Positions 9,361-19,631 of a stretch of DNA of 64,000 nucleotides are shown here, piece after piece. The position numbers were made by a program, and so were the translations under genes. Positions within the stretch are counted from its first letter, which is position 1. Every line of letters begins with the position of its first letter. The stretch comes from Paenibacillus sp. BIHB 4019 (GTDB lineage Bacteria > Bacillota > Bacilli > Paenibacillales > Paenibacillaceae): NCBI RefSeq assembly GCF_002741035.1, contig NZ_CP016808.1, forward strand, positions 6,248,501-6,312,500. The letters are read 5' to 3'. The notes beneath the pieces were generated by a model that saw only the letters and a list, made by a program, of their open reading frames with translations, did not search any database and was not told the DNA's origin.

Positions 9361-9885
9361 CTAAATCAACCCTTCCATTAGATGAACGGTTACCGTCTTC
9401 GTCGCAATGTCTACGTTCAGCAGTACTTCATCGATAACGGGAATAAGCACTTGGCTTCCTTTTCCTTTAGGACGGTCCACAACCCACACATCATTAGCAC
9501 CTGGCCGCAAAATTTCAGAAATAGTGCCCAGTTCCTCGCCCTCGTCTGTTACGACGCGACAGCCGATAATTTCATGGAAATAATATTCCCCTTCATCCAG
9601 CTTCCCAAGCTGCTCCTCTGCTACCTTCAGCAGCCAGCCCTTGTACTTCTCCACTTCATTAATATCATTATATCCCTTAAGCTTAATAATATAATTGCCC
9701 TTATGCTCACGGGAGCCCGCAATCTCTACTTCCTGCTTCGTGCCATGCTCCTCATGAATCATAACGAGCTTATTACCTACTGCAAAACGCAGATCTCCAA
9801 AATCGGTCTGGGACAGCACCTTCAACTCGCCGCGCAAACCATGTGTATTAACGATTTTACCAACTGTAAACCATTTGCCGCTCAT
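9361..9885 (-). CDS. rimM: Ribosome maturation factor RimM
   Basis: The 174-residue protein has an N-terminal RimM domain ([18 protein letters not shown]) and a C-terminal PRC-barrel ([23 protein letters not shown]...[14 protein letters not shown]). It binds S19 and assists 30S head assembly. It is directly coupled to trmD. Confidence 0.96.
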   Translation of the reverse strand: MSGKWFTVGKIVNTHGLRGELKVLSQTDFGDLRFAVGNKLVMIHEEHGTKQEVEIAGSREHKGNYIIKLKGYNDINEVEKYKGWLLKVAEEQLGKLDEGEYYFHEIIGCRVVTDEGEELGTISEILRPGANDVWVVDRPKGKGSQVLIPVIDEVLLNVDIATKTVTVHLMEGLI

Positions 9886-9929
9886 TATTCATGTATCCTT
9901 TCTTTCGTGTTTTCTATTTATTATGATCA

Positions 9930-10108
9930 GGATTTTGCATAAATCAATGAAGCGCAGAACGCCAATAAGCGGTTGCTCCGCCATTCAAGGCCATTTATGC
10001 AAAATCCTCATGATACACGCATAAACGGCTGACGCCGGCCCGAAAAAAGGCGGCAGCAGCCGTTTTGCGTAAAAACAGAACATATCCGCTGTGAATATGA
10101 CTGTTTTT
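9930..10108. repeat. Composite intergenic hairpin repeat, copy 1 (rimM-khpA gap)
   Basis: Three nested-arm pairs follow one another: GGATTTTGCATAAAT (9930-9944) with its complement at 10003-10017; AAACGGCTG (10023-10031) with CAGCCGTTT (10057-10065) enclosing GGCGGCA; and AAAAACAG (10071) with CTGTTTTT (10101). The central AAACGGCTG/CAGCCGTTTTGCG element recurs at 12.6 kb and twice at 25.5 kb, so this is a dispersed repeat family. No gene lies in 9886-10160. Confidence 0.7.
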
Positions 10109-10120
10109 ATATTTTGAAAA

Positions 10121-10147
10121 AGGGTTAGGATAAACTACCCTAACCCT
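10121..10147 (-). terminator. Terminator after khpA
   Basis: AGGGTTAGG and CCTAACCCT form a 9-bp stem with a 9-base loop, followed on the minus strand by TTTTT. It lies 14 bases past the khpA stop and ends the ffh-rpsP-khpA transcript. Confidence 0.85.
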
Positions 10148-10160
10148 CTCCGAATACGTT

Positions 10161-10391
10161 TTACGATATGATGTCCACGATAACCCGCTTCTCTGATTTG
10201 ACAGCCGCGGAGGTTACAACCGTACGCATCGCTTTCGCGATGCGGCCTTGCTTGCCGATAATTTTACCGACATCCTCCGCATGAACCGACAGCTCATATA
10301 CGATGCCGCGGTCATCGTCTCTTTCCTTCACGTTTACGTCTTCCGGATGATCCACTAACGCCTTTGCTATGACAAGAATCAATTCTTTCAT
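10161..10391 (-). CDS. khpA: KH-domain RNA-binding protein KhpA (YlqC)
   Basis: The 76-residue protein is a single KH domain with the GxxG loop in VGKIIGKQGRIAKAMRTVV. Relatives work with KhpB as a global RNA chaperone and affect cell size in streptococci. Position after rpsP matches B. subtilis ylqC. Confidence 0.93.
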   Translation of the reverse strand: MKELILVIAKALVDHPEDVNVKERDDDRGIVYELSVHAEDVGKIIGKQGRIAKAMRTVVTSAAVKSEKRVIVDIIS

Positions 10392-10417
10392 TATAAAGGC
10401 CCTCCGCTGTTCAACAG

Positions 10418-10690
10418 TTATTTCTGTTGCTTAAGCTCATGGAACTTTTTCATTACGCCTGCTTTGGAAAGCAAGTCGCGAGCTGTATCCGAAGCTTGCG
10501 CTCCGTTTTGCAGCCATTTCAAAGCTTTTTCTTCGTTGATGGATACTTGAGCCGGTTGTGCAACCGGGTTATAAGTACCGATCTCCTCGATAAAGCGACC
10601 GTCGCGCGGCGAACGGGAGTTAGAAACAACTACGCGATAAAAAGGGGCTTTGTGAGCACCCATACGTTTCAAACGAATACGTACTGCCAT
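10418..10690 (-). CDS. rpsP: 30S ribosomal protein S16
   Basis: The 90-residue protein begins [38 protein letters not shown], the standard S16 N-terminus. It is an early-binding 30S protein and follows ffh, as in Bacillus. Confidence 0.98.
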   Translation of the reverse strand: MAVRIRLKRMGAHKAPFYRVVVSNSRSPRDGRFIEEIGTYNPVAQPAQVSINEEKALKWLQNGAQASDTARDLLSKAGVMKKFHELKQQK

Positions 10691-10730
10691 GTGAAATTCA
10701 CCTCCTTCAACTAATAAACCGATTTGCTAT

Positions 10731-12107
10731 TTAAAACGGAAACTTCATGCCTTTGCCCAGCATGCCTTTAAGGCCCTTCTTGCCGCCCTTAAGGCCTTTA
10801 GGCCCCATCATGGACGAAAACTGCTTCATCATTTTGCGCATGTCATCGAACTGTTTGATCAGTCGATTGACTTCGGCAACCGACGTTCCGCTGCCAGCAG
10901 CAACCCGTTTCCGGCGGCTGTGGTTGAGAATTTCCGGCTTCGTCTTTTCTTCCTTCGTCATCGAGCGCACAATCGCCTCAATACGGCCGATTTGCTTTTC
11001 ATCGATTTTCATATCTTTAAGGCCTTTGACCTTGCCCATTCCTGGAAGCATATCCATTAGCTGATCAATCGGCCCCAAATTGCGAACCTGCGCCATTTGC
11101 TCCAGAAAATCATCAAATGTAAACTCGGCCGTGCGCATCTTGCGCTCCATCTCGGCAGCTTTGTCTGCATCAATGTTCATTTGGGCTTTCTCGATAAGCG
11201 AAAGCATGTCGCCCATGCCGAGAATTCGCGACGCCATCCGGTCTGGATAGAACGGTTCAAGCGAATCGATCTTCTCGCCCATAGCAGCAAACTTGATTGG
11301 CTGGCCTGTTACAGCTTTAACGGATAATGCCGCACCACCACGGGTGTCGCCGTCAAGCTTCGTCAATACAACACCGGTCAGCTCAAGCTGCTCATGGAAG
11401 CTTTGTGCTACGTTGACTGCATCTTGACCTGTCATGGAGTCAACAACGAGAAGCACTTCATCGGGCTTAACCAGCTGATGAATTTGCTTCAGCTCGTCCA
11501 TCAGCGTTTCGTCGATATGAAGCCGTCCCGCTGTATCAATAATGACGTAGTCATTATGATTTTCTTTCGCATGCTGCAAGCCTTGCTTCGCAATTTCTAC
11601 CGGAGAAGCTTGATCGCCAAGCGAAAACACCGGAGCATTGATCTGCTCGCCGAGCACTTGCAGCTGTTTGATCGCAGCTGGACGATAAATATCGCAGGCT
11701 ACAAGCAAAGGCTTATGATTGCTCTTCTGCAGAAGCTTGGCAAGCTTGCCGGATGTCGTTGTTTTACCTGCGCCCTGCAAGCCGACCATCATAATAACTG
11801 TTGGCGGTTTATTGGCTTTCGCCAGCTTGCTTTGCGTACCGCCCATCAGCTCGGTCAGTTCTTTATTAACGATGTTAATAATGACCATGCCTGGAGTAAA
11901 GCTTTTCTCCACTTCCTGGCCAATAGCCTGTTCCTTTACTTTGGCGATAAAATCTTTGACGACTTTAAAGTTAACGTCTGCCTCCAGCAGCGCAAGACGC
12001 ACTTCACGCATCGCCTCGTTTACATCAGCATCGGATACTTTGCCTTTGCCCTTCAGCTTGCTAAAAACGTTTTGCAATCGGCTTGACAAGCTTTCAAATG
12101 CCGCCAT
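10731..12107 (-). CDS. ffh: Signal recognition particle protein Ffh
   Basis: The 458-residue SRP GTPase has the N and G domains, with GLQGAGKTTTSGKLA, DTAGRLHID and TKLDGDTRGG, followed by a Met-rich M domain ending MKQFSSMMGPKGLKGGKKGLKG. It binds 4.5S/scRNA and signal sequences and docks with FtsY, encoded 600 bp upstream. Confidence 0.97.
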   Translation of the reverse strand: MAAFESLSSRLQNVFSKLKGKGKVSDADVNEAMREVRLALLEADVNFKVVKDFIAKVKEQAIGQEVEKSFTPGMVIINIVNKELTELMGGTQSKLAKANKPPTVIMMVGLQGAGKTTTSGKLAKLLQKSNHKPLLVACDIYRPAAIKQLQVLGEQINAPVFSLGDQASPVEIAKQGLQHAKENHNDYVIIDTAGRLHIDETLMDELKQIHQLVKPDEVLLVVDSMTGQDAVNVAQSFHEQLELTGVVLTKLDGDTRGGAALSVKAVTGQPIKFAAMGEKIDSLEPFYPDRMASRILGMGDMLSLIEKAQMNIDADKAAEMERKMRTAEFTFDDFLEQMAQVRNLGPIDQLMDMLPGMGKVKGLKDMKIDEKQIGRIEAIVRSMTKEEKTKPEILNHSRRKRVAAGSGTSVAEVNRLIKQFDDMRKMMKQFSSMMGPKGLKGGKKGLKGMLGKGMKFPF

Positions 12108-12130
12108 GATCCATCACCTCCGTTATTTCC

Positions 12131-12499
12131 TTACCTGTTGTTCGTCGTTATTAATTGCTCAATTATATCTAGAATTCCCTGCTTGGCATCCGTACCAAGG
12201 GAAAGCTCTGTTACGCTATTTCCCAGATGTTCGGCAAGCTGCTGCAGCGCTTCATGCTTCTCCAGCAAGCGAAGCTTGCCTTCGTAGCTTTCAAGCACCT
12301 GCACCGCGCGCTTCACATGCTCATAAACCGCCTGCCTGCTAATGCCGGATTCCGCTGCAATTTCTCCAAGCGAGAAATCATCGTGAAAATAATATTTAAG
12401 TGAAGTCCTCTGCTTCTCAGTGAGCAGGGGCTCATAAAAGTCAAACAATAAATTAATTCGGGTCGTCTTCGCAAGGGCGTCTGGTTCACTAGCATTCAT
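12131..12499 (-). CDS. ylxM: UPF0122 / YlxM helix-turn-helix protein
   Basis: The 122-residue protein resembles sigma region 4: LLTEKQRTSLKYYFHDDFSLGEIAAESGISRQAVYEHVKRA. YlxM lies immediately upstream of ffh in most firmicutes and has been linked to SRP function. It is 23 bases from ffh. Confidence 0.93.
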   Translation of the reverse strand: MNASEPDALAKTTRINLLFDFYEPLLTEKQRTSLKYYFHDDFSLGEIAAESGISRQAVYEHVKRAVQVLESYEGKLRLLEKHEALQQLAEHLGNSVTELSLGTDAKQGILDIIEQLITTNNR

Positions 12500-12627
12500 G
12501 ACCTTTGCTCCTTCCCGTCAAGGGTAAATCCTTTACACCTAAGCAACGTCTCTTATCTTACACGATTGAAGCAGGCACTGTCAAGCTTTAAACCTTGTCA
12601 TCCCTTAATGGATGCATTTTAGGCCAA

Positions 12628-12726
12628 GCGCAAACGGCCGATAGCCTTCCTCTGACGGTAAAGCTAACGTTTCGCGGTGAAATATAAGCGGAGTATAAGT
12701 GGGAAACTTATACTCCGCTTATATTT
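12628..12726. repeat. Composite intergenic hairpin repeat, copy 2, ending in a 21-bp perfect stem
   Basis: The first part (12628-12675) is a degenerate copy of the AAACGGCTG element seen at 10.0 and 25.5 kb, ending GCGGTGAAATATAAGC as in the 25.5 kb copy. It runs into a perfect 21-bp inverted repeat (12680-12700 with 12706-12726; arm begins AAATATAAGCGG) with a 5-base loop, placed just past the ftsY stop. The last stem may also terminate ftsY transcription, though only a short T-run follows on the minus strand. Confidence 0.7.
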
Positions 12727-12739
12727 TCAAAAAGCTTAT

Positions 12740-13753
12740 TTACTGCTGCGTTTCCGCCTCTTCCGATCCCTCTTGATCTTTAATAAGGCCCGCAAACAAG
12801 GCATGTACAAACTGCTCCGAATCAAATTGTTGCAAATCCGTCATCTTCTCGCCTAAACCTACCAGCTTCACTGGCAAATTCAGCTCATTGCGGATAGCGA
12901 TGACGATGCCGCCTTTAGCGGTACCATCAAGCTTCGTCAATACGAGGCCGGTTACGCCGCTTTTCTCGCCGAACAGCTTCGCTTGGCTGAGTGCATTTTG
13001 CCCAGTAGTCGCATCGAGCACCAGCAGCACCTCATGAGGCGCATCCGGAATTTCACGCTGAATGACGCGGAAAATTTTATTGAGCTCTTCCATCAGATTG
13101 GACTTGTTTTGCAGCCTTCCCGCTGTGTCGCAAAGCAAAATATCTACGCCCCGCTGCTTCGCTGCCTGCACCGCATCAAACATGACGGCTGCCGGATCGG
13201 AGCCGGACTGCTGCTTAATAACGTCAACGCCTACGCGCTGGCCCCACACCTCCAGCTGCTCAATGGCACCGGCGCGGAACGTATCCCCCGCTGCCAGCAG
13301 GACGCTTTTGCCCTCATTTTTATACTTGTGGGCCAGCTTGCCGATCGTCGTCGTTTTGCCAACGCCATTGACGCCGACGAACAAAATAACAGTGATGCCG
13401 CTATCCGACATGCGAAGCGCTGTTTTCTCGTTGTCATCTCCCTTGAGCAGCTCAACAAGCTTCTCCGACAATACCGGCTGCAAATCCGCCGCATCTTCGA
13501 TTTTGCGTTTTTTCACTTCCGCGCGCAGCTCGTCAATCAGCTTCATCACGGTATTGACGCCTACATCGGCGCCAATCAATATTTCCTCAAGCTCCTCGTA
13601 AAACTCCTCGTCAATCTTTTTCCGGCGCGTAATGAGCTCTTCTACCTTTTCAACAAACGCTGTACGGGTTTTGGTTAATCCTTCTTTAAATATCGTCGTG
13701 ACCGCTTCCGTCTTGGAAGCGATGCTTTCCTTCAATCTTTTGAAAAAACTCAT
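12740..13753 (-). CDS. ftsY: Signal recognition particle receptor FtsY
   Basis: The 337-residue GTPase has a short acidic/basic N-terminal region, then the NG domain: FVGVNGVGKTTTIGKLA, LLCDTAGRLQNKSNLMEEL and LTKLDGTAKGG. It receives Ffh-ribosome complexes at the membrane. It lies downstream of smc. Confidence 0.97.
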   Translation of the reverse strand: MSFFKRLKESIASKTEAVTTIFKEGLTKTRTAFVEKVEELITRRKKIDEEFYEELEEILIGADVGVNTVMKLIDELRAEVKKRKIEDAADLQPVLSEKLVELLKGDDNEKTALRMSDSGITVILFVGVNGVGKTTTIGKLAHKYKNEGKSVLLAAGDTFRAGAIEQLEVWGQRVGVDVIKQQSGSDPAAVMFDAVQAAKQRGVDILLCDTAGRLQNKSNLMEELNKIFRVIQREIPDAPHEVLLVLDATTGQNALSQAKLFGEKSGVTGLVLTKLDGTAKGGIVIAIRNELNLPVKLVGLGEKMTDLQQFDSEQFVHALFAGLIKDQEGSEEAETQQ

Positions 13754-13815
13754 CGCGATTGCTCCCCCGTCTTTGTAACTATCATGTATTCTTTCCTCAT
13801 GCTTAGAGCCGCATG

Positions 13816-16800
13816 CTACGCGGTAGCCTGCTCCTCTTCTTCCTCCAGACGCACCGATACGAGCTTCGATACGCCGCCTTCCTCCATCGTTACGCCATAC
13901 AGCACATCGGCTTCCTCCATCGTGCCTTTGCGGTGGGTAACGACGATAAACTGGGTGAGCTCGGAAAATTCACGCAAATATTGGGCAAACCTGGATACAT
14001 TCGCCTCATCAAGCGCTGCCTCTACCTCATCTAATACACAGAAAGGCACTGGCTTCACCTGCAAAATGGCAAACAGCAGCGCAATTGCCGTAAGCGCCCG
14101 CTCACCGCCGGAGAGAAGCTGCAAGTTTTGCAGCTTCTTGCCTGGCGGCTGCGCTACAATGTCGATACCCGTATCAAGCACGCGATCCGGCTCGACCAGA
14201 ACAAGATCTGCACGGCCGCCGCCAAACAGCTTCGCAAACACGATGCTGAAGTGGCCTCTAATCGCTTCAAAGGTCGTTTTGAACCGTTTCGACATTTCAT
14301 CGTCCATCTCGCGAATAACTTGATAAAGCGTCGTCTTGGCTTCCACCAGATCATCCTTCTGCTCTGATAAAAACTCATATCGCTCCTTGACGCGTTCATA
14401 CTCGTCAATAGCGCCCAGATTCACGTCGCCTAGCATCGTAATTTGGCGCTTCAAATCACGAACCAGATTTTGTGTGCCAATGACATCTTCAGGCACCGGG
14501 TATTGCTCCCTCGCCAGCTCAATGCTCAGCTCATATTCCTCGCTGAGCTTGCGCAGCAAATTGTCCAGCTCCACATCAAGGCGATTCGCGGCAATTTCGT
14601 TTTGGCGCAGCTGCTCCTCGATTTGCCGGAGCTGCGTACGCTGCTCCTTCGTCTCGCTCTCGCCCTGTTCCAGCTCACGGATTCGATCGGCTCTTGCCGA
14701 ACGCTGCAAATCCGTCTGCTCCGCACATTCCTGCTTCTTAAGCTTCAGGTGATTAAGCTGCTCCATCTGCTGCACGCTCTCGTCTGCATGGCGAGCAATC
14801 TCCTCTTCCTGCTGTGCAAGCAGGGAACGGACATTGCCAAGCTCCTGCTTCGCTCGTACAATATCAGCCCGAACACGGGCGGCTTGGTCTTCAAACGACT
14901 GCTTTTCTTGGTCCGTCTTGGCTGAGCTGATTTTCAAATCTGTCAGCTGGCCTTGCAGCGCTTCCTTCGCCGTCTCGCTCGCTTTGCGGCGCTCCTCGGC
15001 AAGCTTGATCGCCTCCTGCAGCCTAGCTTCATCTGCTACCAGCTTCTCAAGCTTCGCCTGCGCTTCTTCGGTAGTAGCCTGCATCGTTTGCTGCTCCGCC
15101 AAATGGCTGCTGCGATCAGCAGAATACAGCTGTTCCTGCTCGTTAAGCTGCTTTTCCTCAGACAGCATCTGCTGAAGCTCTGCCCGCACCTGCTGCTCGT
15201 CAATACGCGATTGCTCCGAACGCGAGCGCAGCTCCTCCATATTTTGCGATCGGATCGACTGCTCCTTGCGTAGGTCGCTGAGCTTGTCGCGGAGCTGCTT
15301 CATCGTTGCCTCAGCTGCCGTAATTTCCTCATCCAGCCCTTCAATTTGCCGCTGCCGTCCAAGCAAGCTTGCCCCTTTTTTCTGCAAGCTTCCGCCCGTC
15401 ATCGAACCCCCGGCATTTACAACATCGCCCTCAAGCGTTACAACCCGGTAGCGATATTGACATTTTGAAGCGATACGGTTCGCCTGCTCCAAATTTTCAG
15501 CAAGCAATACATTGCCGAGCAAGTTTTGAATAATAGACTTATATTGCGGGTCGCAAGAGACCAGATCAGCAGCAACGCCTACAAAACCTTCTGCGTTTTC
15601 AGCAAGCCGTCTGTCATGCTCAGGCACTTGCCTTCCGCGAATGACATCGAGAGGCAGAAAAGTAGCCCGGCCCAGCTGACGCTGCTTCAAAAATGCAATC
15701 GCTGCGCGAGCGGTCTTCTCATCCTCCATGACCACATGCTGAAGCGCACCGCCAAGCGCTGTTTCAACCGCTACCTCGATTCGCTCTGGCACGCGAACCA
15801 GTTCAGCAACCGCGCCATGAACGCCGCTAATGCCGCCCGAAGTGCGGCGCGACGCCTTGAGCACCTCCCGAACGCCATGCATAAAACCGTCTAGTGCATC
15901 CTGCATTTCTTTCATCGTATCGCGACGGGAAATGCTGGCGTCGATTTTTTGCTCCCATTTGCGAATAGCAACAGCCGCCTCATCTACATACTGCCCGGTC
16001 TGCTTCGCTTTTTCAGCCTCATCTATGTATTTGTTGCGAGCGCCATTAATATCTTTCAAAATCGCTTCCAGCTGTGCTTCCAGCTGCGCACGTCTAGCTC
16101 CACTTTTCCGCTTCTGCTCTTTCCACTTCAGCTCATCCTCGCCAAGACGCTCCATCCGCCGTCCAACTGCTTCCTTCTGCTGCTGGGCATAACGAATTTC
16201 GTTGCGCAGCTCCGCCATCGCACTAAGCACATCAAGCAGCTCGCCCTTCAGCGTCTCCTCGGCATCCGGCGCAGCTCCGCCTACAACACCAATAAGACGG
16301 TCTTCCTCTTCAGCCAGCTTGGCTTTCAAATCGGCAAGCTGCAGCTCCAGAGCAGCTGCACGGCTGCGGAATTCCGCCTCTTCCTGCATCAGAGTGCCAA
16401 TGCGGGCATCCTGAGAAGCAGCGGATTCCTCAAGTTGCAGCTTGTTATGCTCCAAGTTGCGTTTGCGTTCCTTCAAAACCTCGCCGTAGCCCTCGCATTT
16501 TTCATAATCCTCGCTGTATTGCAGCATCGCTTCATGAAGGCGGTCGAGCTTCTCCTCAATTTCGCGCAGCGCAAGGCGATCCTTCTCCAAATGCGCATCA
16601 TGCTTGCTCACAACCGTTGACAGCTCCAGCTCGCTTTGCTTGAGCAGCTCCAGCTTGGCATTTGCCTCCGACCAAGATTTATGGACCGAATCAATGTTAT
16701 GAACGTACATGGAAATTTCTTTCGTCCGCAGCTGCTCCCGCAGCGCTTTATAATGAATCGCTTTCTCCGATTGTTCCTTAAGCGGCCCAACCTGGTCTTC

Positions 16801-17394
16801 GAGCTCAGTAACCAAATCGTGAATGCGCAGCAGGTTCTGCTCCGTCTCATCAAGCTTCTTCTGAGCTTCACGCTTGCGCGATTTATATTTAACGATACCG
16901 GAAGCTTCTTCAAAAATACCACGGCGATCCTCAGACCTTGTGCTTAGTATTTCCTCAATTCGGCCTTGCCCGATAATCGAATAAGCTTCCTTGCCGATTC
17001 CCGTATCCATAAACAGCTCCGTAATATCCTTGAGCCGACATGATTGCTTGTTAATCATATATTCACTGTCACCGCTGCGATGGACACGGCGGGTTACTGT
17101 CACCTCATTGTACTCCAGTGGCAGTGCTCCATCCGTATTGTCGAGCGTCAGCGACACTTCGCCATAATTGACTGCTTTGCGCGCGTCGCTTCCGGCGAAA
17201 ATAATATCTTCCATTTTGCCGCCGCGAAGGCTTTTGGCGCTTTGCTCGCCGAGCACCCAGCGGATGCCGTCGGAAATATTGCTTTTGCCGCTGCCGTTAG
17301 GGCCGACCACTGCCGTAATCCCCGTAACGAACTCCATCTCCGTCTTATCGGCAAACGATTTAAAACCTGCTAGTTCAATACGCTTAAGGAACAT
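13816..17394 (-). CDS. smc: Chromosome segregation protein SMC
   Basis: The 1192-residue condensin ATPase has the N-terminal Walker A (VVGPNGSGKSNISDGIRWVLGEQSAKSLRG), two long coiled coils flanking a hinge at about residues 515-635 (GVHGAVAELVRVPERIEVAVETALGGALQHVV), and the C-terminal signature plus Walker B (QLLSGGERALTAIALLFAILQ...PVPFCVLDEVEAALDEANV). With ScpA and ScpB it aligns chromosome arms. Length is normal. Confidence 0.98.
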   Translation of the reverse strand: MFLKRIELAGFKSFADKTEMEFVTGITAVVGPNGSGKSNISDGIRWVLGEQSAKSLRGGKMEDIIFAGSDARKAVNYGEVSLTLDNTDGALPLEYNEVTVTRRVHRSGDSEYMINKQSCRLKDITELFMDTGIGKEAYSIIGQGRIEEILSTRSEDRRGIFEEASGIVKYKSRKREAQKKLDETEQNLLRIHDLVTELEDQVGPLKEQSEKAIHYKALREQLRTKEISMYVHNIDSVHKSWSEANAKLELLKQSELELSTVVSKHDAHLEKDRLALREIEEKLDRLHEAMLQYSEDYEKCEGYGEVLKERKRNLEHNKLQLEESAASQDARIGTLMQEEAEFRSRAAALELQLADLKAKLAEEEDRLIGVVGGAAPDAEETLKGELLDVLSAMAELRNEIRYAQQQKEAVGRRMERLGEDELKWKEQKRKSGARRAQLEAQLEAILKDINGARNKYIDEAEKAKQTGQYVDEAAVAIRKWEQKIDASISRRDTMKEMQDALDGFMHGVREVLKASRRTSGGISGVHGAVAELVRVPERIEVAVETALGGALQHVVMEDEKTARAAIAFLKQRQLGRATFLPLDVIRGRQVPEHDRRLAENAEGFVGVAADLVSCDPQYKSIIQNLLGNVLLAENLEQANRIASKCQYRYRVVTLEGDVVNAGGSMTGGSLQKKGASLLGRQRQIEGLDEEITAAEATMKQLRDKLSDLRKEQSIRSQNMEELRSRSEQSRIDEQQVRAELQQMLSEEKQLNEQEQLYSADRSSHLAEQQTMQATTEEAQAKLEKLVADEARLQEAIKLAEERRKASETAKEALQGQLTDLKISSAKTDQEKQSFEDQAARVRADIVRAKQELGNVRSLLAQQEEEIARHADESVQQMEQLNHLKLKKQECAEQTDLQRSARADRIRELEQGESETKEQRTQLRQIEEQLRQNEIAANRLDVELDNLLRKLSEEYELSIELAREQYPVPEDVIGTQNLVRDLKRQITMLGDVNLGAIDEYERVKERYEFLSEQKDDLVEAKTTLYQVIREMDDEMSKRFKTTFEAIRGHFSIVFAKLFGGGRADLVLVEPDRVLDTGIDIVAQPPGKKLQNLQLLSGGERALTAIALLFAILQVKPVPFCVLDEVEAALDEANVSRFAQYLREFSELTQFIVVTHRKGTMEEADVLYGVTMEEGGVSKLVSVRLEEEEEQATA

Positions 17395-17483
17395 AAATTG
17401 TCTTTCACCTCACCCGCTATTGTACCACAAAATCCAGACGCCGGATAACCTCACTTTATGCCTTCTGGCAACTACTCTTATAA

Positions 17484-17530
17484 TTAAAAAAAGAGGCCAC
17501 AAGGATTTATACCAATCCCAGTAGCCTCTT
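17484..17530 (-). terminator. Terminator between rnc and smc
   Basis: AAGAGGC (17491-17497) and GCCTCTT (17524-17530) form the base of a longer imperfect stem, with GGATT/AATCC pairing inside. On the minus strand seven T residues follow. It could separate the fab-rnc transcript from smc. Confidence 0.7.
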
Positions 17531-17545
17531 CCTATAGCTTCCTCT

Positions 17546-18247
17546 TTACGGCTGAGCGGAAAGGGAGTGCCACGCTTCTTCCGCTGCGCGCTGCTCCGCT
17601 TCCTTCTTCGTCCGACCGCTGCCGCTGCCGCATCTGGCATCACCCAAAATCACTTCCACGACAAACTCCCGATCATGCGCCGGTCCGCGCTCCTCGGTAA
17701 TCCGGTATTCTACCGTACCGAGCCCATGATGCTGGGCGCGCTCCTGCAGCTTGGATTTGAAATCCTTCACGAGCAGGCCGTAATCGTTCGATTCGATGAA
17801 TGGAAACACATGCTCTTCAAGAAAAGCACGAGCCCGGTCCATACCCGCATCGAGAAAAATCGCACCGACAAACGCTTCAAACAAATCCGCCAGCAGTGCC
17901 GGCCTTTGTCTGCCGCCCAGCTGCTCTTCGCCCCGTCCCAGCAGGACATAAGCGCCAAGAGCGAGCCGTTCCGCAAAAAGGGCAAGTGACGGTTCACATA
18001 CGACCGAGGCGCGCATACGCGTAAGCTCGCCCTCCGGCCGGCGTGGATATGAGCGAAACAGAAATTCCGAGACGAGCAGCTGCAATACCGCATCGCCCAA
18101 AAACTCCAAACGCTCATTATGCTCGATTGTGCCATGTTTATGCTCATTTACATACGACGTATGCGTGAAAGCTTGCTTCAGCAGCCTATGTTGTTTGAAG
18201 CGTAGCCCCAGACGCGACTGCAGCTCGCTTAGAGAATCATGCTTCAT
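17546..18247 (-). CDS. rnc: Ribonuclease III
   Basis: The 233-residue enzyme has the catalytic signature [13 protein letters not shown], the second acidic cluster [15 protein letters not shown], and a C-terminal double-stranded-RNA-binding domain ([22 protein letters not shown]...[18 protein letters not shown]). It processes rRNA precursors and structured mRNAs. Its start overlaps the fabF stop by 11 bases. Confidence 0.97.
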   Translation of the reverse strand: MKHDSLSELQSRLGLRFKQHRLLKQAFTHTSYVNEHKHGTIEHNERLEFLGDAVLQLLVSEFLFRSYPRRPEGELTRMRASVVCEPSLALFAERLALGAYVLLGRGEEQLGGRQRPALLADLFEAFVGAIFLDAGMDRARAFLEEHVFPFIESNDYGLLVKDFKSKLQERAQHHGLGTVEYRITEERGPAHDREFVVEVILGDARCGSGSGRTKKEAEQRAAEEAWHSLSAQP

Positions 18248-19478
18248 AAACTTTCATCACGATCGTCGCATTATGACCGCCGAAACCGAAGGAGTTGGAC
18301 ATTGCGATTCGAACATCCGCTTTGCGCGGCTCATTCGGCACATAATCCAAATCACATTCTGGATCCTGGTTGTCTAAGTTAATCGTTGGTGCAATGATAC
18401 CGTTTTGCAGCGTCAAGCCTAAAATAACCGCTTCCACTCCGCCGGCTGCGCCAAGCAAATGTCCCGTCATCGACTTCGTCGAGCTGACTGCCAGCTTATA
18501 GGCATGGTCGCCAAATGCTTTCTTAATCGCTTTCGTCTCCGAACGGTCGCCTACTGGCGTTGAAGTGCCGTGAGCATTAATATAATCGATTTCTTCTGGA
18601 GCAAGTCCAGCATCTTTGAGCGCTTTCACCATACAGCGTGCTGCGCCGTCTGGATCCGGCTCTGTCATATGATGCGCATCGCCGCTCATGCCATAGCCAA
18701 TAATTTCAGCGTAGATCCGAGCTCCACGTTTTTGGGCATGCTCGAGAGATTCCAATACAAGCACGCCTGCACCCTCGCCCATAACGAAACCATCGCGGTC
18801 AATATCGAAAGGACGGCTCGCTTTGCTTGGCTCATCATTGCGAACGGACATGGCGCGCATGGAGCAGAAGCCGGCCATTCCCGTTGGACGGATAGTCGCC
18901 TCAGCACCGCCGCACAGCATGACATCAGCGTCGCCGCGCATAATCATTTTATAAGAATCACCAATGGAATGCGTGCCTGTCGCACAAGCGGTAACCGCCG
19001 TGCTGTTCGGTCCTTTCGCGCCAGTCAGCATGGATACTTGACCAGATGCCATATTGGCGATCATCATTGGAATAAAAAACGGGCTGACGCGCTTCGGGCC
19101 TTTTTCCAGCAAAATATTATGCTGATCTTCCCAAGTGCCCAGGCCGCCAATTCCGGAACCAATCATAACGCCTACGCGTTCTTCATCAGCGTTTTCACCG
19201 ATTTTTAAATCTGCATCCTTAACCGCCAATTGGCTGGCTACCGCAGCGAACTGCACGAAGCGGTCCATACGGCGCGCTTCCTTCTTGTCCAATCCGAAAT
19301 CCTCCGGATTGAAGTTTTTGATTTCTGCGGCAATGTACGTTGGGTATTCTGAAAAATCGAACGCTTCCACAACGGACACACCAGACTTGCCTGCGAGCAA
19401 ATTGCCCCAAAACTCCTCAAGCTCATATCCGAGGGAAGTCATAACTCCCATACCTGTAACGACAACTCTTTGCTTCAT
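18237..19478 (-). CDS. fabF: 3-oxoacyl-[acyl-carrier-protein] synthase II
   Basis: The 413-residue condensing enzyme has the nucleophile Cys in [18 protein letters not shown] context (here [15 protein letters not shown]) and the two His of [11 protein letters not shown] and [11 protein letters not shown]. It elongates acyl-ACP chains by malonyl-ACP condensation. In B. subtilis fabF lies elsewhere with fabHA. Here it is built into the fapR operon between acpP and rnc. Confidence 0.97.
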   Translation of the reverse strand: MKQRVVVTGMGVMTSLGYELEEFWGNLLAGKSGVSVVEAFDFSEYPTYIAAEIKNFNPEDFGLDKKEARRMDRFVQFAAVASQLAVKDADLKIGENADEERVGVMIGSGIGGLGTWEDQHNILLEKGPKRVSPFFIPMMIANMASGQVSMLTGAKGPNSTAVTACATGTHSIGDSYKMIMRGDADVMLCGGAEATIRPTGMAGFCSMRAMSVRNDEPSKASRPFDIDRDGFVMGEGAGVLVLESLEHAQKRGARIYAEIIGYGMSGDAHHMTEPDPDGAARCMVKALKDAGLAPEEIDYINAHGTSTPVGDRSETKAIKKAFGDHAYKLAVSSTKSMTGHLLGAAGGVEAVILGLTLQNGIIAPTINLDNQDPECDLDYVPNEPRKADVRIAMSNSFGFGGHNATIVMKVYEA

Positions 19479-19599
19479 TTCGATTCACCTCTATGAACTG
19501 CAATATAGATAACACGCTGCTGCGCTGTATCTTTTATATATAAATAGCTCTTACGCTCATTTATTCGTCTTTATAATCACATGCCCTAGATGGAGAGAA

Positions 19600-19621
19600 G
19601 TCCCGTTTGTGACAACGGGAC
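19600..19621 (-). other. Stem-loop directly after acpP
   Basis: GTCCCGTT and AACGGGAC form an 8-bp stem with a 6-base loop, 11 bases past the acpP stop. No T-run follows on the minus strand, so it is more likely a processing or stability element that sets the high acpP mRNA level than a terminator. That role is inference. Confidence 0.5.
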
Positions 19622-19631
19622 CCAGGCTTCC

